In this document: in pieces, positions 50,759 to 58,145 of the stretch | How positions within the stretch are numbered: the stretch's first letter is position 1 | Layout of the letters: every line of letters starts with the position of its first letter | From: Carnobacterium_B sp045617425 | GTDB lineage: Bacteria; Bacillota; Bacilli; Lactobacillales; Carnobacteriaceae | Assembly: GCF_045617425.1 (NCBI RefSeq) | Contig: NZ_JAZLIO010000022.1 | Span: forward strand, 1 to 64,000 | Length of the DNA: 64,000 nt | Direction of reading: 5' to 3' | Program-made: the position numbers and the translations under genes | Notes under the pieces: generated by a model | The model's input: the letters and a program-made list of their open reading frames with translations, nothing else | The model's database searches: none | Told to the model about the DNA's origin: nothing

Positions 50759-51103
50759 TTGGATAATTTAACAAATGATGCGAAGTATCTTTTATCTTCT
50801 CTATACAAGGAATACGTGTTGAGAAGAAAAAACGATCAGACTAAAGCTCAATCTGTAAAATTCATAGATGTTGAAGAGATTCATAAAAACTACATGTCTG
50901 AATGGAAAATTGAAGATGTAGAATATACATGTGCAGAGTTAAAAAAGAATGATTTTATTTCTGGACGGTACTTATCTAATAAACTGCAATATATTACTTT
51001 AACTACTTATGCGATTTCCCAATTAGAAGAAACCTTTTCAGATAAAGTAAATAATATTCTTACATTTATGGAGAAAATAAAGAATGCTATCCCTTTTATT
51101 TAG
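50759..51103 (+). CDS. Small plus-strand HTH-like protein, 114 aa
   Basis: Start taken as TTG at 50759 behind AAAGGTGGTG, the same type of site as the portal gene; earlier codons would add a hydrophobic leader without a ribosome site. NDAKYLLSSLYKEYVLRRKN and VEEIHKNYMSEWKIEDVEYTCAELKKNDFI look like a winged-helix. Overlaps the convergent Tad2-like gene by four bases. Confidence 0.55.
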   Translation: MDNLTNDAKYLLSSLYKEYVLRRKNDQTKAQSVKFIDVEEIHKNYMSEWKIEDVEYTCAELKKNDFISGRYLSNKLQYITLTTYAISQLEETFSDKVNNILTFMEKIKNAIPFI

Positions 51104-51303
51104 CCATAAACAATCCAGTCATCGGCAACTATGTCATCAGCACATGGTTGCCATTTTCCTATTAGTTTTCCATCGCTTGTTTCACCTATAAAGCAGTGAA
51201 TCGTATTAGTTGGTATTAATAACATAGAATTTGGCAACCAGCTTTCTCTTGTTATTCCACGTCCTTTTGACATTGCTTCTTTTGTTACTTCGACAATATT
51301 CAT
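51100..51303 (-). CDS. Tad2-like (DUF2829) protein, candidate anti-Thoeris factor
   Basis: 67 residues from the ATG at 51303 (GAGGAGGG upstream). Matches the DUF2829/Tad2 pattern: N-terminal helix NIVEVTKEAMSKGRGITRESW, a central strand SMLLIPT, and the C-terminal signature WQPCADDIVADDWIVYG. Tad2 proteins bind the cyclic ADP-ribose signal of the Thoeris defence system and so block it. The central loop is short compared with the founding members, so the bound ligand may differ. Confidence 0.78.
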   Translation of the reverse strand: MNIVEVTKEAMSKGRGITRESWLPNSMLLIPTNTIHCFIGETSDGKLIGKWQPCADDIVADDWIVYG

Positions 51304-51316
51304 CTTTCTTCCCTCC

Positions 51317-51508
51317 TCACTTAATTCCCAAAACTTTAACAATGGTTAGTAACATTTCATTTGCTTTAGGACCTGTTTTTTTTCCGTTTAATACATCGTT
51401 TAAATATTGATAATTTTCATCTATTAACATTGCTAGGTGATTTTGTGGAATGTTCTTTTCTTTCAAATGAGTTAATATTTTATTTCGCAATGCTTGTGTT
51501 TCTGGCAT
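51317..51508 (-). CDS. Cro-like repressor, 63 aa
   Basis: XRE-type helix-turn-helix (ALRNKILTHLKEKNIPQNHLAMLIDENYQYLNDVLNGKK). First gene of the lytic operon, divergent from the CI-like gene across the operator region. AGGAGG fixes the start. Confidence 0.85.
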   Translation of the reverse strand: MPETQALRNKILTHLKEKNIPQNHLAMLIDENYQYLNDVLNGKKTGPKANEMLLTIVKVLGIK

Positions 51509-51540
51509 TTCGATTAGCCTCCTTTTTTATTTTTAAATTT

Positions 51541-51753
51541 ATAAGCTAATTTATCAGCTAATCGTTGACCGAAAATAGCTTTTATGCTATTATAAATCCA
51601 TAGCAAATAAGCCGTCCGAAAGCTTGATTCTTGAACGTTGGGGAACGTAACGGGTATCGTTTTGGTTACTTATTAGCTGATTAACTAGCTTATGAACATA
51701 GTATAATAGCTTAAAAGTTATTTGCCAATGATAAAAATAGCTTAAAAGTCATT
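51541..51753. promoter_or_regulatory. Lysis-lysogeny operator region
   Basis: Three copies of AATAGC-N6-GYYATT: 51574-51591 (perfect, GCTATT), 51705-51722 (GTTATT) and 51736-51753 (GTCATT). Two further AGCT-N8-AGCT boxes lie at 51544-51559 and 51675-51690. A plus-strand -10 TATAAT (51702-51707) overlaps the second operator and a minus-strand TATAAT (51594-51589) overlaps the first. The layout is that of a divergent CI/Cro switch. Confidence 0.75.
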
Positions 51754-51787
51754 ATTTATTTTTGTGAGCCTATGAAAGGTGAGTATC

Positions 51788-52108
51788 ATGGGAATAGTAG
51801 AGAGAATAAAAAAGTTATGCGAAGATCATCACACTAATTTTGCTGAGGTTGAAAGACGTGTCGGAATCTCTAATGGCCAAATAAGAAGATGGAACACTGT
51901 TTCTCCTAAATTAGAGAACGTAGAAAAAGTTGCTGATTATTTTGGTGTCACAGTTGATTACTTGAGAGGGAAAGAACCTAAAAAAGATCTTCCAACTGAC
52001 TTAGACGAAATATTAGATGGCATGATGAGTTTTGATGGAAAACCTATGACTGATAATGATAGAGAATCAATCCGTGCTTATCTTGAAGGAAGATTTAGCA
52101 ATAAGTAA
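51788..52108 (+). CDS. CI-like repressor, 106 aa
   Basis: ATG at 51788 behind AAAGGTGAG. N-terminal XRE helix-turn-helix (NFAEVERRVGISNGQIRRWNTVSPKLENVEKVADYFGVTVDYL) and a short C-terminal tail. It lacks the LexA-like autocleavage domain, so it must be inactivated another way, probably by the ImmA-type protease next to it, as in ICEBs1. Confidence 0.88.
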   Translation: MGIVERIKKLCEDHHTNFAEVERRVGISNGQIRRWNTVSPKLENVEKVADYFGVTVDYLRGKEPKKDLPTDLDEILDGMMSFDGKPMTDNDRESIRAYLEGRFSNK

Positions 52109-52118
52109 GGAGAATAAT

Positions 52119-52463
52119 ATGAATGATGTTTTTGATATACTTCAAAAAAATAAAATTGAATTGGTTTTGATAAATATTGAGAATGACGGATATTATGATC
52201 CGGCATTAAATATTATTTTCATTAATCAATTGTTGAATGAGGAAAAGCAAAAAGAAGTTATTCTTCATGAATTAGGACATGTGATTAATCATAAAGAATT
52301 AGCTTCTTTATATAATAATCCTTCTTACCGTACTAAAATGGAATATGAAGCCACAAAATATATGATTACATATTTAATTAATGAATCAGATGGTCAATTT
52401 AATTACTCTGACGTATTGCAGAATTACAACTTGGGTTTAGGTTGGGAATGTAAATTTAAATAA
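52119..52463 (+). CDS. ImmA/IrrE-type metalloprotease
   Basis: 114 residues from the ATG at 52119 (AAGGAG). Zinc motif HELGH at 50-54. Ten bases after the repressor gene. Proteins of this kind cleave the small ImmR-type repressor and so induce the element. Confidence 0.88.
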   Translation: MNDVFDILQKNKIELVLINIENDGYYDPALNIIFINQLLNEEKQKEVILHELGHVINHKELASLYNNPSYRTKMEYEATKYMITYLINESDGQFNYSDVLQNYNLGLGWECKFK

Positions 52464-52465
52464 AA

Positions 52466-52502
52466 AAAGGCCCAAAACTGCTGGAACAGTTCAGGCCTGA
52501 GT
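52466..52502 (-). terminator. Minus-strand hairpin with T-run
   Basis: AGGCC/GGCCT with inner ACTG/CAGT arms; the T-run lies only on the minus strand, antisense to the lysogeny genes. An extended -10 (TGTTATACT) on the minus strand at about 52530 could start a ~60-base antisense RNA ending here. Confidence 0.5.
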
Positions 52503-52554
52503 TCTATATCTCTATCTCAAATAAAGTATAACATATTTTATTGGAGGGATTAGA

Positions 52555-53070
52555 ATGAAAAAAATACTTAGTTTGCTTTTATTTACAGTAATCATGGTTG
52601 GTTGTTCTTCTCAAGAAAGTATCAGTCGTGATGATTTTGCTGAGACTGCTTCATTTGTATCAAATAACTTCGATACAGAAAACATAGCTCAATCCGGTAC
52701 TAAAGAAGATTATTTAAAAGATTACGATAAAAAAGAATTAGCTAATGAGGTTACAGTTTATACAAACCAAAGTAACCAAATTGCTTACATTCAATTTAGA
52801 GGAATAACTGCTGATAAAGCAGAATTAGTTTTAAAAGAAGTTGGCTTACCTAAAGAAGAAAAAGATGATATAAATTTATTGGTTAGCAAACCAGATGAAT
52901 TTGAAACAAAGTACGACCAAAGATACTCATCTTATTTATTAAATGACGAGATAGGAATTCATGTGCTAGCTTTTCAAAATGAAATTGCAGACACGATGGG
53001 TTTGAATGGGATTTACACAGTGAATGTTTTTTATAATTTAAATTTATACGACGATTTTATGAGTGAATAA
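52555..53070 (+). CDS. Prophage lipoprotein, candidate superinfection-exclusion protein
   Basis: 171 residues with a lipoprotein signal peptide: MKKILSLLLF core and lipobox MVGC (Cys17). The mature part is soluble and acidic (ISRDDFAETASFVSNNF..., VYTNQSNQIAYIQFRG). The place between immunity genes and integrase is where phages of Lactobacillales carry exclusion lipoproteins such as Ltp of TP-J34. No similarity to Ltp can be claimed from sight. Confidence 0.75.
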   Translation: MKKILSLLLFTVIMVGCSSQESISRDDFAETASFVSNNFDTENIAQSGTKEDYLKDYDKKELANEVTVYTNQSNQIAYIQFRGITADKAELVLKEVGLPKEEKDDINLLVSKPDEFETKYDQRYSSYLLNDEIGIHVLAFQNEIADTMGLNGIYTVNVFYNLNLYDDFMSE

Positions 53071-53104
53071 ATAATTTAAAATTAAAAAAACAAGGAGTGA
53101 TCAT

Positions 53105-53296
53105 ATGTCCAACAAAAAAATAATACCTTTTGACATAACAAAAAAGTATAAAACATATTCAGATTTGTCACCCGAAGATTATAGTGAAGTGGGCGGCATA
53201 ATTGCTCCGTTTTTTGATTCCATATACTTTGATAAATATGACAATACTATAGGTAAAACTAAATCTGGTAAAGAAATATTAATTCCAAAAAAATAA
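53105..53296 (+). CDS. Hypothetical 63-aa protein before the integrase
   Basis: ATG behind AAGGAGTG. Lysine- and tyrosine-rich (DITKKYKTYSDLSPEDYSEVGG). Unknown; probably cotranscribed with the lipoprotein. Confidence 0.6.
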   Translation: MSNKKIIPFDITKKYKTYSDLSPEDYSEVGGIIAPFFDSIYFDKYDNTIGKTKSGKEILIPKK

Positions 53297-53301
53297 AAAA
53301 A

Positions 53302-53337
53302 GAACACTCCCTCACCGATCAAAGCTAAGGAGTGTTC
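53302..53337 (-). terminator. Minus-strand terminator before int
   Basis: GAACACTCC/GGAGTGTTC perfect arms; the T-run is on the minus strand. Together with the extended -10 TGATAAAAT (53388-53380) on the same strand it delimits a possible ~75-base antisense RNA. Confidence 0.6.
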
Positions 53338-53380
53338 AAAACAAAGTCACGCTGTCATACGGTCTTTTGTCGTATTCATA

Positions 53381-53410
53381 TTTTATCACAATGCCTAGTA
53401 GTCCGCCAGA
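53381..53410 (-). repeat. 28-bp terminal repeat, right copy
   Basis: Minus-strand copy of the block at 15245-15272 (26 of 28 bases over 53381-53408). Its first 19 bases also match 49614-49632 exactly. It lies 17 bases before the int start. Confidence 0.75.
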
Positions 53411-53426
53411 CTAAAGGGGACAAAAT

Positions 53427-54578
53427 ATGAACTATATAAAATCTAAAAAATACCAATTCGTTTTCTCTTACGAATCCAAAAAAGGGAAGAAATGGCTTTA
53501 CCGATATAGATATTATAACAATTTTAACGAACGAAAAGAAGCCTCAAAACAAGGATTCGACACTGAGAAAGAGGCTTACAAAGCTTTACTAGAAGTTCAA
53601 ACTAAAGCAGCAAATGGTTCATTTAAAGAATTATCAAGCGATCGATTAAAAGTTAAAGACTGGATGAAGATATGGTACGAAACTTTTGAAGATGATTGGA
53701 AAATCAATTCTCAATTACAAAGGATTAATGCTATAGAGAATCATATCAATCCTTTAATTGGTGATTATGTTCTTTCAAACCTTGACTTAGTAACGTATAA
53801 AACTAAATTTATTAAGCCGCTTTTAGCAAAATATAAACCTGGTACTGTTGACCTCCTCCACTCTATTTTTATGATAGCAGTAAACGCTGCGGTAAAAAAT
53901 GAATCTCTAGATCGAAATAGAATGAAAGAAGTTTATATTCCTGAACCAACTAAAAGTGAAAATTATTTAACAGATAAAGAATTAGAACTTTTTATTAAGA
54001 CTGCTAAAGAAACGGAAAATATTACAAACTATACTCTTGTACTTGTACTTGCTTATTCTGGGATGCGTATTGGTGAAGCTTTAGGATTAACTGAAGATGA
54101 TCTTGATTTTGAAAAAAATACTATTTCCATCAATCGAACTCGTGATGGAAAAGGAACTAGAACACCTAAAACAAAAAATAGTTACCGCACTATTAAAATG
54201 AGTCCAGTTATTATGCAGCAAGTGAAAAAGTATTTACTTTGGGTAAAAACCAATCGATTACAATTTGGTAAGCCTTATAAATCAACTGATTTTCTTTTCT
54301 GTAGTTATCAAACTGGGGATCCATTAAGTCCTTCTACTCCACTTTACGTCTTTAGAAGATTATGTTCTAAGTCTGGTTTAAAAAAGTTAAGCCCACATGG
54401 ATTAAGACATACTCATGCCACTCTTCTTTTGAAAGATAACAACCCGGTCGTAAGTGTTGCTAAGCGACTTGGCAATACACCAGATATGATTAATAACATT
54501 TATGGACATGTCATTGAAGAGATGGAAGATGATTTAGTTGATTCCTTTTCTAACTCGTTAAACATTCAAAATTTATAA
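53427..54578 (+). CDS. int: Tyrosine-family phage integrase
   Basis: 383 residues in the usual three parts: arm-binding N-terminus (about 1-65, YESKKGKKWLYRYRYYNNF), core-binding SAM-like domain (65-170), catalytic domain. Arg214 (SGMRIGEAL), His324-x-x-Arg327 (HGLRH) and Tyr359 (IYGHV) are in place; the usual His/Trp before the tyrosine is Asn (RLGNTPD), as in many phage integrases. It recombines attP with the rpsD 3' end. The gene points at attR, 73 bases away. Confidence 0.95.
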   Translation: MNYIKSKKYQFVFSYESKKGKKWLYRYRYYNNFNERKEASKQGFDTEKEAYKALLEVQTKAANGSFKELSSDRLKVKDWMKIWYETFEDDWKINSQLQRINAIENHINPLIGDYVLSNLDLVTYKTKFIKPLLAKYKPGTVDLLHSIFMIAVNAAVKNESLDRNRMKEVYIPEPTKSENYLTDKELELFIKTAKETENITNYTLVLVLAYSGMRIGEALGLTEDDLDFEKNTISINRTRDGKGTRTPKTKNSYRTIKMSPVIMQQVKKYLLWVKTNRLQFGKPYKSTDFLFCSYQTGDPLSPSTPLYVFRRLCSKSGLKKLSPHGLRHTHATLLLKDNNPVVSVAKRLGNTPDMINNIYGHVIEEMEDDLVDSFSNSLNIQNL

Positions 54579-54579
54579 A

Positions 54580-54600
54580 CTGGGGGGCTTTTGGGGGAGG
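54580..54600 (+). repeat. Integrase arm-type repeats, right end
   Basis: Two copies, CTGGGGGGCT and TTGGGGGAGG, 11 bases apart, same orientation as the three at 15197-15229. Confidence 0.6.
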
Positions 54601-54651
54601 TTTTAATGAAATACCTTTAAAAGACTGTCAGTGAAAGCTTTTGCGGAACGA

Positions 54652-54674
54652 TTGAGTACTACTCTCGTTAATAA
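54652..54674 (+). other. attR core
   Basis: 23-bp copy identical to attL at 15063-15085, followed by chromosomal sequence including the original rpsD terminator. Confidence 0.93.
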
Positions 54675-54684
54675 CTAATTTATT

Positions 54685-54729
54685 AAGTACCAAAGAAATG
54701 GCTCAAGCCGTTCCTTTGGTACTTTTTTT
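54685..54729 (+). terminator. Native rpsD terminator, displaced by the prophage
   Basis: AAGTACCAAAG/CTTTGGTACTT with an inner GGCT/AGCC stem and seven T. It would directly follow rpsD in an uninfected chromosome. The rest of 54579-54972 is A+T-rich and shows no gene. Confidence 0.88.
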
Positions 54730-54972
54730 GTTGTTTTTTTTGGAAAATTAGGCAAATTTCACTAAATAAATAACCGTTTCCAATGGCTAAATACCAAGTT
54801 TTATATGAATTTGATGAGAATATAAAAAAAGTCGTTCAAGAATATTTTAATCTCTATAATTTTATGGTAAACTTTATAGATTAATAAATAGCAATTATTC
54901 TTTTTATCCAAATATACTTTATTTAAAAAGTCATTTATTCTTATTTCATTTAACTAAAAAGGAGTGTATATT

Positions 54973-55143
54973 GTGTCTAACCATACAGTAGTTGAAGTCA
55001 CTGGTCCTGCCGTCAAATTAAAAAGCAACAAGTCTAAAATAGTAATTCATTTTCAAGATGATTTTAATGCTCTTATAAACTATGAATTTATTGTTCGTAA
55101 ATTTAATGAGAAAAAAGATGATAATAACCACGACAAACGCTGA
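54973..55143 (+). CDS. Hypothetical 56-aa chromosomal protein
   Basis: GTG start behind AAGGAG; basic small protein (VTGPAVKLKSNKSKIVIHF, end KKDDNNHDKR). A terminator overlaps its stop, which supports a real gene. Unknown. Confidence 0.6.
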   Translation: MSNHTVVEVTGPAVKLKSNKSKIVIHFQDDFNALINYEFIVRKFNEKKDDNNHDKR

Positions 55144-55166
55144 GACTTAACTCAGCGTTTTTTATT
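55134..55166 (+). terminator. Terminator after the 56-aa gene
   Basis: AACGCTGAG-ACTTAA-CTCAGCGTT with a T-run. Confidence 0.88.
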
Positions 55167-55276
55167 TTCCGGAATCTCTACTGAAAAAATAAATATTTTT
55201 AGTCTGAAGTTAAAAGTGGTACACTAATTACTAGGAAATTAAATAGCGTTAGAAAGAAATAGGGAGTGTGTTGTTT

Positions 55277-55741
55277 ATGACAAGCAAAATGAATGTGGAA
55301 AGTTTTAACTTAGATCATACAAAAGTTAAAGCACCTTACGTTAGATTAGCCGATAAAAAGATGGGATTAAATGGGGATAAAATTTTAAAATATGATGTCC
55401 GTTTCTCACAACCAAATAAAGAACACATGGATATGATGAGTGTTCATTCATTAGAACATTTAACTGCAGAATTGATTCGCAACCATGCAGATTATATTAT
55501 CGATTTTGGTCCTATGGGATGCCAAACAGGTTTTTATCTAACCGTTATTAATCATGAGAACTATGAGGAAATTTTAGAAGTTTTACAAAAAACAATGGAA
55601 GATGTTTTAGTAGCTACTGAAGTTCCGGCAAGTAACGAAACTCAATGTGGATGGGCAGCTCATCATACACTAGAGGGTGCACAACAATTAGCAAAAGATT
55701 TCTTAACAAAACGCAATGAATGGCATATTGTCTTTGCTTAA
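55277..55741 (+). CDS. luxS: S-ribosylhomocysteine lyase LuxS
   Basis: 154 residues from the ATG at 55277 (GGGAGTG upstream; an earlier frame start lacks a ribosome site). Metal ligands His57 and His61 (HSLEH) and Cys124 (QCGW), and catalytic Cys82 (GPMGC), are present. It splits S-ribosylhomocysteine to homocysteine and the AI-2 precursor, the step after MtnN, encoded 3 kb away. Confidence 0.97.
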   Translation: MTSKMNVESFNLDHTKVKAPYVRLADKKMGLNGDKILKYDVRFSQPNKEHMDMMSVHSLEHLTAELIRNHADYIIDFGPMGCQTGFYLTVINHENYEEILEVLQKTMEDVLVATEVPASNETQCGWAAHHTLEGAQQLAKDFLTKRNEWHIVFA

Positions 55742-55744
55742 TCT

Positions 55745-55788
55745 AAAAAGGATTCAACACGATAATTATCGTGTTGAATCCTTTTTTT
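55745..55788. terminator. Bidirectional terminator
   Basis: Near-perfect 40-base palindrome with AAAAAGGATTCAACACG arms between convergent luxS and yktB-like genes. Confidence 0.9.
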
Positions 55789-56431
55789 AATCACTGGTTT
55801 CTTGTAGTTCATGCACATTGTAAGCCTGTTGATATAATGGTAATAACTGCATAAATGTATCCAGTATATAGTGGTGGGTCGCATCTGGATTTATCAAAAG
55901 TGGATCATTGGCCCATAGCTGTCTTCCAATTAAAAATTCTCCCTTTTTAACCGTTTTCCATCGCATCAATCCATTGAGTAATTCGGCTTGATGAATAGGT
56001 ATCACTTGTTCTTTTGTGTGATCCCAAGAAACAACATAATCATCAGGTAAATCAAATAATAGAGTTGGTTCCTCTATTATTTTCTGAGCCATTTTTTCTT
56101 CGTGCAGAGGATTATCAATAAAAGCCAACCAAATAAAAAGATGCGTTCCATATAAGCCTAATTGAAAATGGGGGTATTTTTTGTACCCTCTATTATTCCC
56201 ACCTATCGCCATCCAAGTATCTTTTGGAGCGTTCTTTGTTCTTCTTATATGTTGGGCAATGTGGACAGGAAGCTTTTCTTTATTTACTTCAACTGCTAAT
56301 TCCTTAGCTAGTCTCTGTCCTAATAAATGAAACTTTGGTTGAATTTGTTTTCGAATGGCTGCCATTCTAGGTTCTAACCCTTCAATAGTAAACACCGCAA
56401 AATCGGCTTTGGTAAACGTGACATTATCCAT
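55787..56431 (-). CDS. DUF1054 / YktB-family protein
   Basis: 214 residues; YktB-type signature: FTKADFAVFTIEGLEPRMAAIRKQIQPKFHLLG and HVAQHIRRTKNAPKDTW-like segment. Widespread in Firmicutes; function unknown. Single gene. Confidence 0.88.
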   Translation of the reverse strand: MDNVTFTKADFAVFTIEGLEPRMAAIRKQIQPKFHLLGQRLAKELAVEVNKEKLPVHIAQHIRRTKNAPKDTWMAIGGNNRGYKKYPHFQLGLYGTHLFIWLAFIDNPLHEEKMAQKIIEEPTLLFDLPDDYVVSWDHTKEQVIPIHQAELLNGLMRWKTVKKGEFLIGRQLWANDPLLINPDATHHYILDTFMQLLPLYQQAYNVHELQETSD

Positions 56432-56730
56432 TCTTTCACTCCTTGAATTCGATTACTGTTTCTATCTTACCAAATAAACAATCAAATTAGATTAAATTTT
56501 TAATAAAGACCTTTTTTATTAAATCACCTCTTTAAACTATAAAATCATAATTTTATTTATACTGCTGCTTGTACAGTTTTTTTTCATCAATCTTTTAGCT
56601 TTTCTTTGTCAGCTTAATCAAATACAAAATGTTTTATTTCATTGAGGTTCATGCTATACTATTTTTTAACCTAAGAGAACATTGAAAACTTTAATTCGTT
56701 AAAGAATGACTATAAAAGGAGGGATTTAAA

Positions 56731-57171
56731 ATGGCTGACAGAGAGACTCAAGACTATTTATCAAAAGGTATATATGGAAATAAAAAAACAAATCCTGATG
56801 AAAGGAATAAATATTTTGGCAGTCTTAGAGAACGTGTCTATCTATCTATGACCGTTGAACAACTTATTTCAGAGAACTATATTGATGCTGTAAAACAAGA
56901 AATACAGCTTCATCCAAATCAACAATTGCTCTTGAATGGACAAATTGATATGAACAAATTGAGCCCTTATATTAAATTATGTCAAGAATACAATTGTCCT
57001 TTTCGGATTGTATCCGATGAAGGATCCCTACGTAGTCCACTTGGGCTAATTTATGTCTCATCGACTGCTGTCAATGAAACTGAAGTGGATGTAGCCATTA
57101 AATACCCTTTGATGACTCCTCCAGAAAAAGAAGACAAGAAACCTTCATTTTTTAAAAATTTATTCTCATAA
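56731..57171 (+). CDS. YueI-family protein (DUF1694)
   Basis: 146 residues; starts DRETQDYLSKGIYGNKKTNPDERNKYFGSLRERVYLS, the YueI signature. Function unknown, conserved in Firmicutes. An extended -10 (TGCTATACT, hexamer 56656-56661) lies in the 299-base gap upstream, which otherwise shows no gene. Confidence 0.88.
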   Translation: MADRETQDYLSKGIYGNKKTNPDERNKYFGSLRERVYLSMTVEQLISENYIDAVKQEIQLHPNQQLLLNGQIDMNKLSPYIKLCQEYNCPFRIVSDEGSLRSPLGLIYVSSTAVNETEVDVAIKYPLMTPPEKEDKKPSFFKNLFS

Positions 57172-57226
57172 TGAATACGACAAAAAAGCTAAATCGTTAC
57201 CCTTTAGCTTTTTTGTCGTATTCATT
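57170..57226. terminator. Bidirectional terminator
   Basis: 24-base perfect arms (AATGAATACGACAAAAAAGC...) around a nine-base loop, between convergent genes; the right arm overlaps the GNAT gene end. Confidence 0.88.
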
Positions 57227-57760
57227 ACTGTTTATAGATGTGATTGGATTGGAGTGCCATTCATAATAGGCTACCCTGTCTCCTCCAGTAAATAATCCTT
57301 CACCTGTTTTTACAAACCCCAATTTTTTTAAAATATGTTGTGATTTTTTATGATATAAATATGTTTTAGCCTTTATATTCTTGATATTCTCAGTTAAAAG
57401 CCACTCTAAAAATGCTTGAGCTCCCTCTGTGGCATATCCATTTCCCGCATAAGTTTCTACTATGCTATAACCCAATTCTGCTTCACCCGTCAGTTCAGGA
57501 TCGCCTTGTGCACTGACTTCTCCAATAATTTTTTGTTCAGATTTTAGGATCACTAAATGGGTCCATTTTTCTTTTATTTTATCTTGTTTTACTGTTTCAA
57601 GCACATAAGGCAGATAAAAGAAAAATTCTACACCTGGCCATTCTTGTGCGACACTGTAACCAGATACTTCTTGTAGTTTATCGTCTCCAATTAGTGTAGC
57701 TTCAATAAAAGATAATTGATAAGATACGAGTAGTAAACGTTCCGTTTCTAAAATAGTCAC
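57197..57760 (-). CDS. GNAT acetyltransferase, RimJ/RimL-like
   Basis: 187 residues; starts MTILETERLLLVSYQLSF, with ELGYSIVETYAGNGYATEGAQAF as acetyl-CoA site and YHKKSQHILKKLGF near the end, the RimJ/RimL pattern. Target unknown. Confidence 0.85.
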   Translation of the reverse strand: MTILETERLLLVSYQLSFIEATLIGDDKLQEVSGYSVAQEWPGVEFFFYLPYVLETVKQDKIKEKWTHLVILKSEQKIIGEVSAQGDPELTGEAELGYSIVETYAGNGYATEGAQAFLEWLLTENIKNIKAKTYLYHKKSQHILKKLGFVKTGEGLFTGGDRVAYYEWHSNPITSINSNEYDKKAKG

Positions 57761-58145
57761 TACTAAAAGCCTCTTTCCTACTAATTTTATTTCCCACCCA
57801 TGACCAATTTTAATATGATTGTATATAATATCTTTATTTTAAAATGTTTACGCTTTTATAGCAAACTTTATTTTTATTTTTTTGGATCTATACTTTTTTA
57901 TGTGTTGCTCGATGAATCATCTATTCCCCAAAAATTTCTGAAGGATTAAAGTAGCTTGTAGCCATTTTTAGAATTCATCGAGGTTTAGGAACTATTAGTA
58001 CTTCAGTGACTACAATTTGTTTAAAAACATCCACACCATTTTTATATGTGTATCCACAAGATAATTATTTTTATTTTCTTCCTTCTCGTGATAAACTATT
58101 AAAGTGTGTTTAATTTAGAAAAATGAATGTGAGCGAGGCTTTAAT
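57761..58145. other. Gene-free interval with a 10-bp inverted repeat
   Basis: 385 A+T-rich bases between divergent acetyltransferase genes. CTCGATGAAT (57908-57917) and ATTCATCGAG (57973-57982) form a perfect inverted pair 55 bases apart. A 50-codon frame without start lies at about 57955-58110. No gene assigned. Confidence 0.5.

Larger units (their letters stand above)
15063..54674. mobile_element. Complete temperate siphovirus-type prophage in rpsD 3' end
   Basis: About 39.6 kb bounded by a 23-bp perfect direct repeat. It has every expected module: integrase, immunity switch, antirepressor, recombination and replication, late regulator, cos-type HNH/terminase, HK97-like head, long-tail genes with tape measure, lysis, and a lysogenic-conversion region. 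All core genes appear intact, so it may be inducible. Lytic genes run on the minus strand, and lysogeny genes plus several cargo genes run on the plus strand. Confidence 0.95.

Noticed and set aside
51631..51660. Two GAACGT boxes as an SOS box in the immunity region
   Set aside because: They are direct, not inverted, and do not match GAAC-N4-GTTC; phage induction by LexA at this site is unlikely.
53373..53400. Ten-codon minus-strand ORF (MNTTKDRMTA) as a type I toxin
   Set aside because: Too short and hydrophilic for a type I toxin; the region is better viewed as a possible small RNA.
57170..57226. Long inverted repeat as an insertion-sequence end or small RNA
   Set aside because: Lies between convergent genes with T-runs on both strands, so a two-way terminator explains it.
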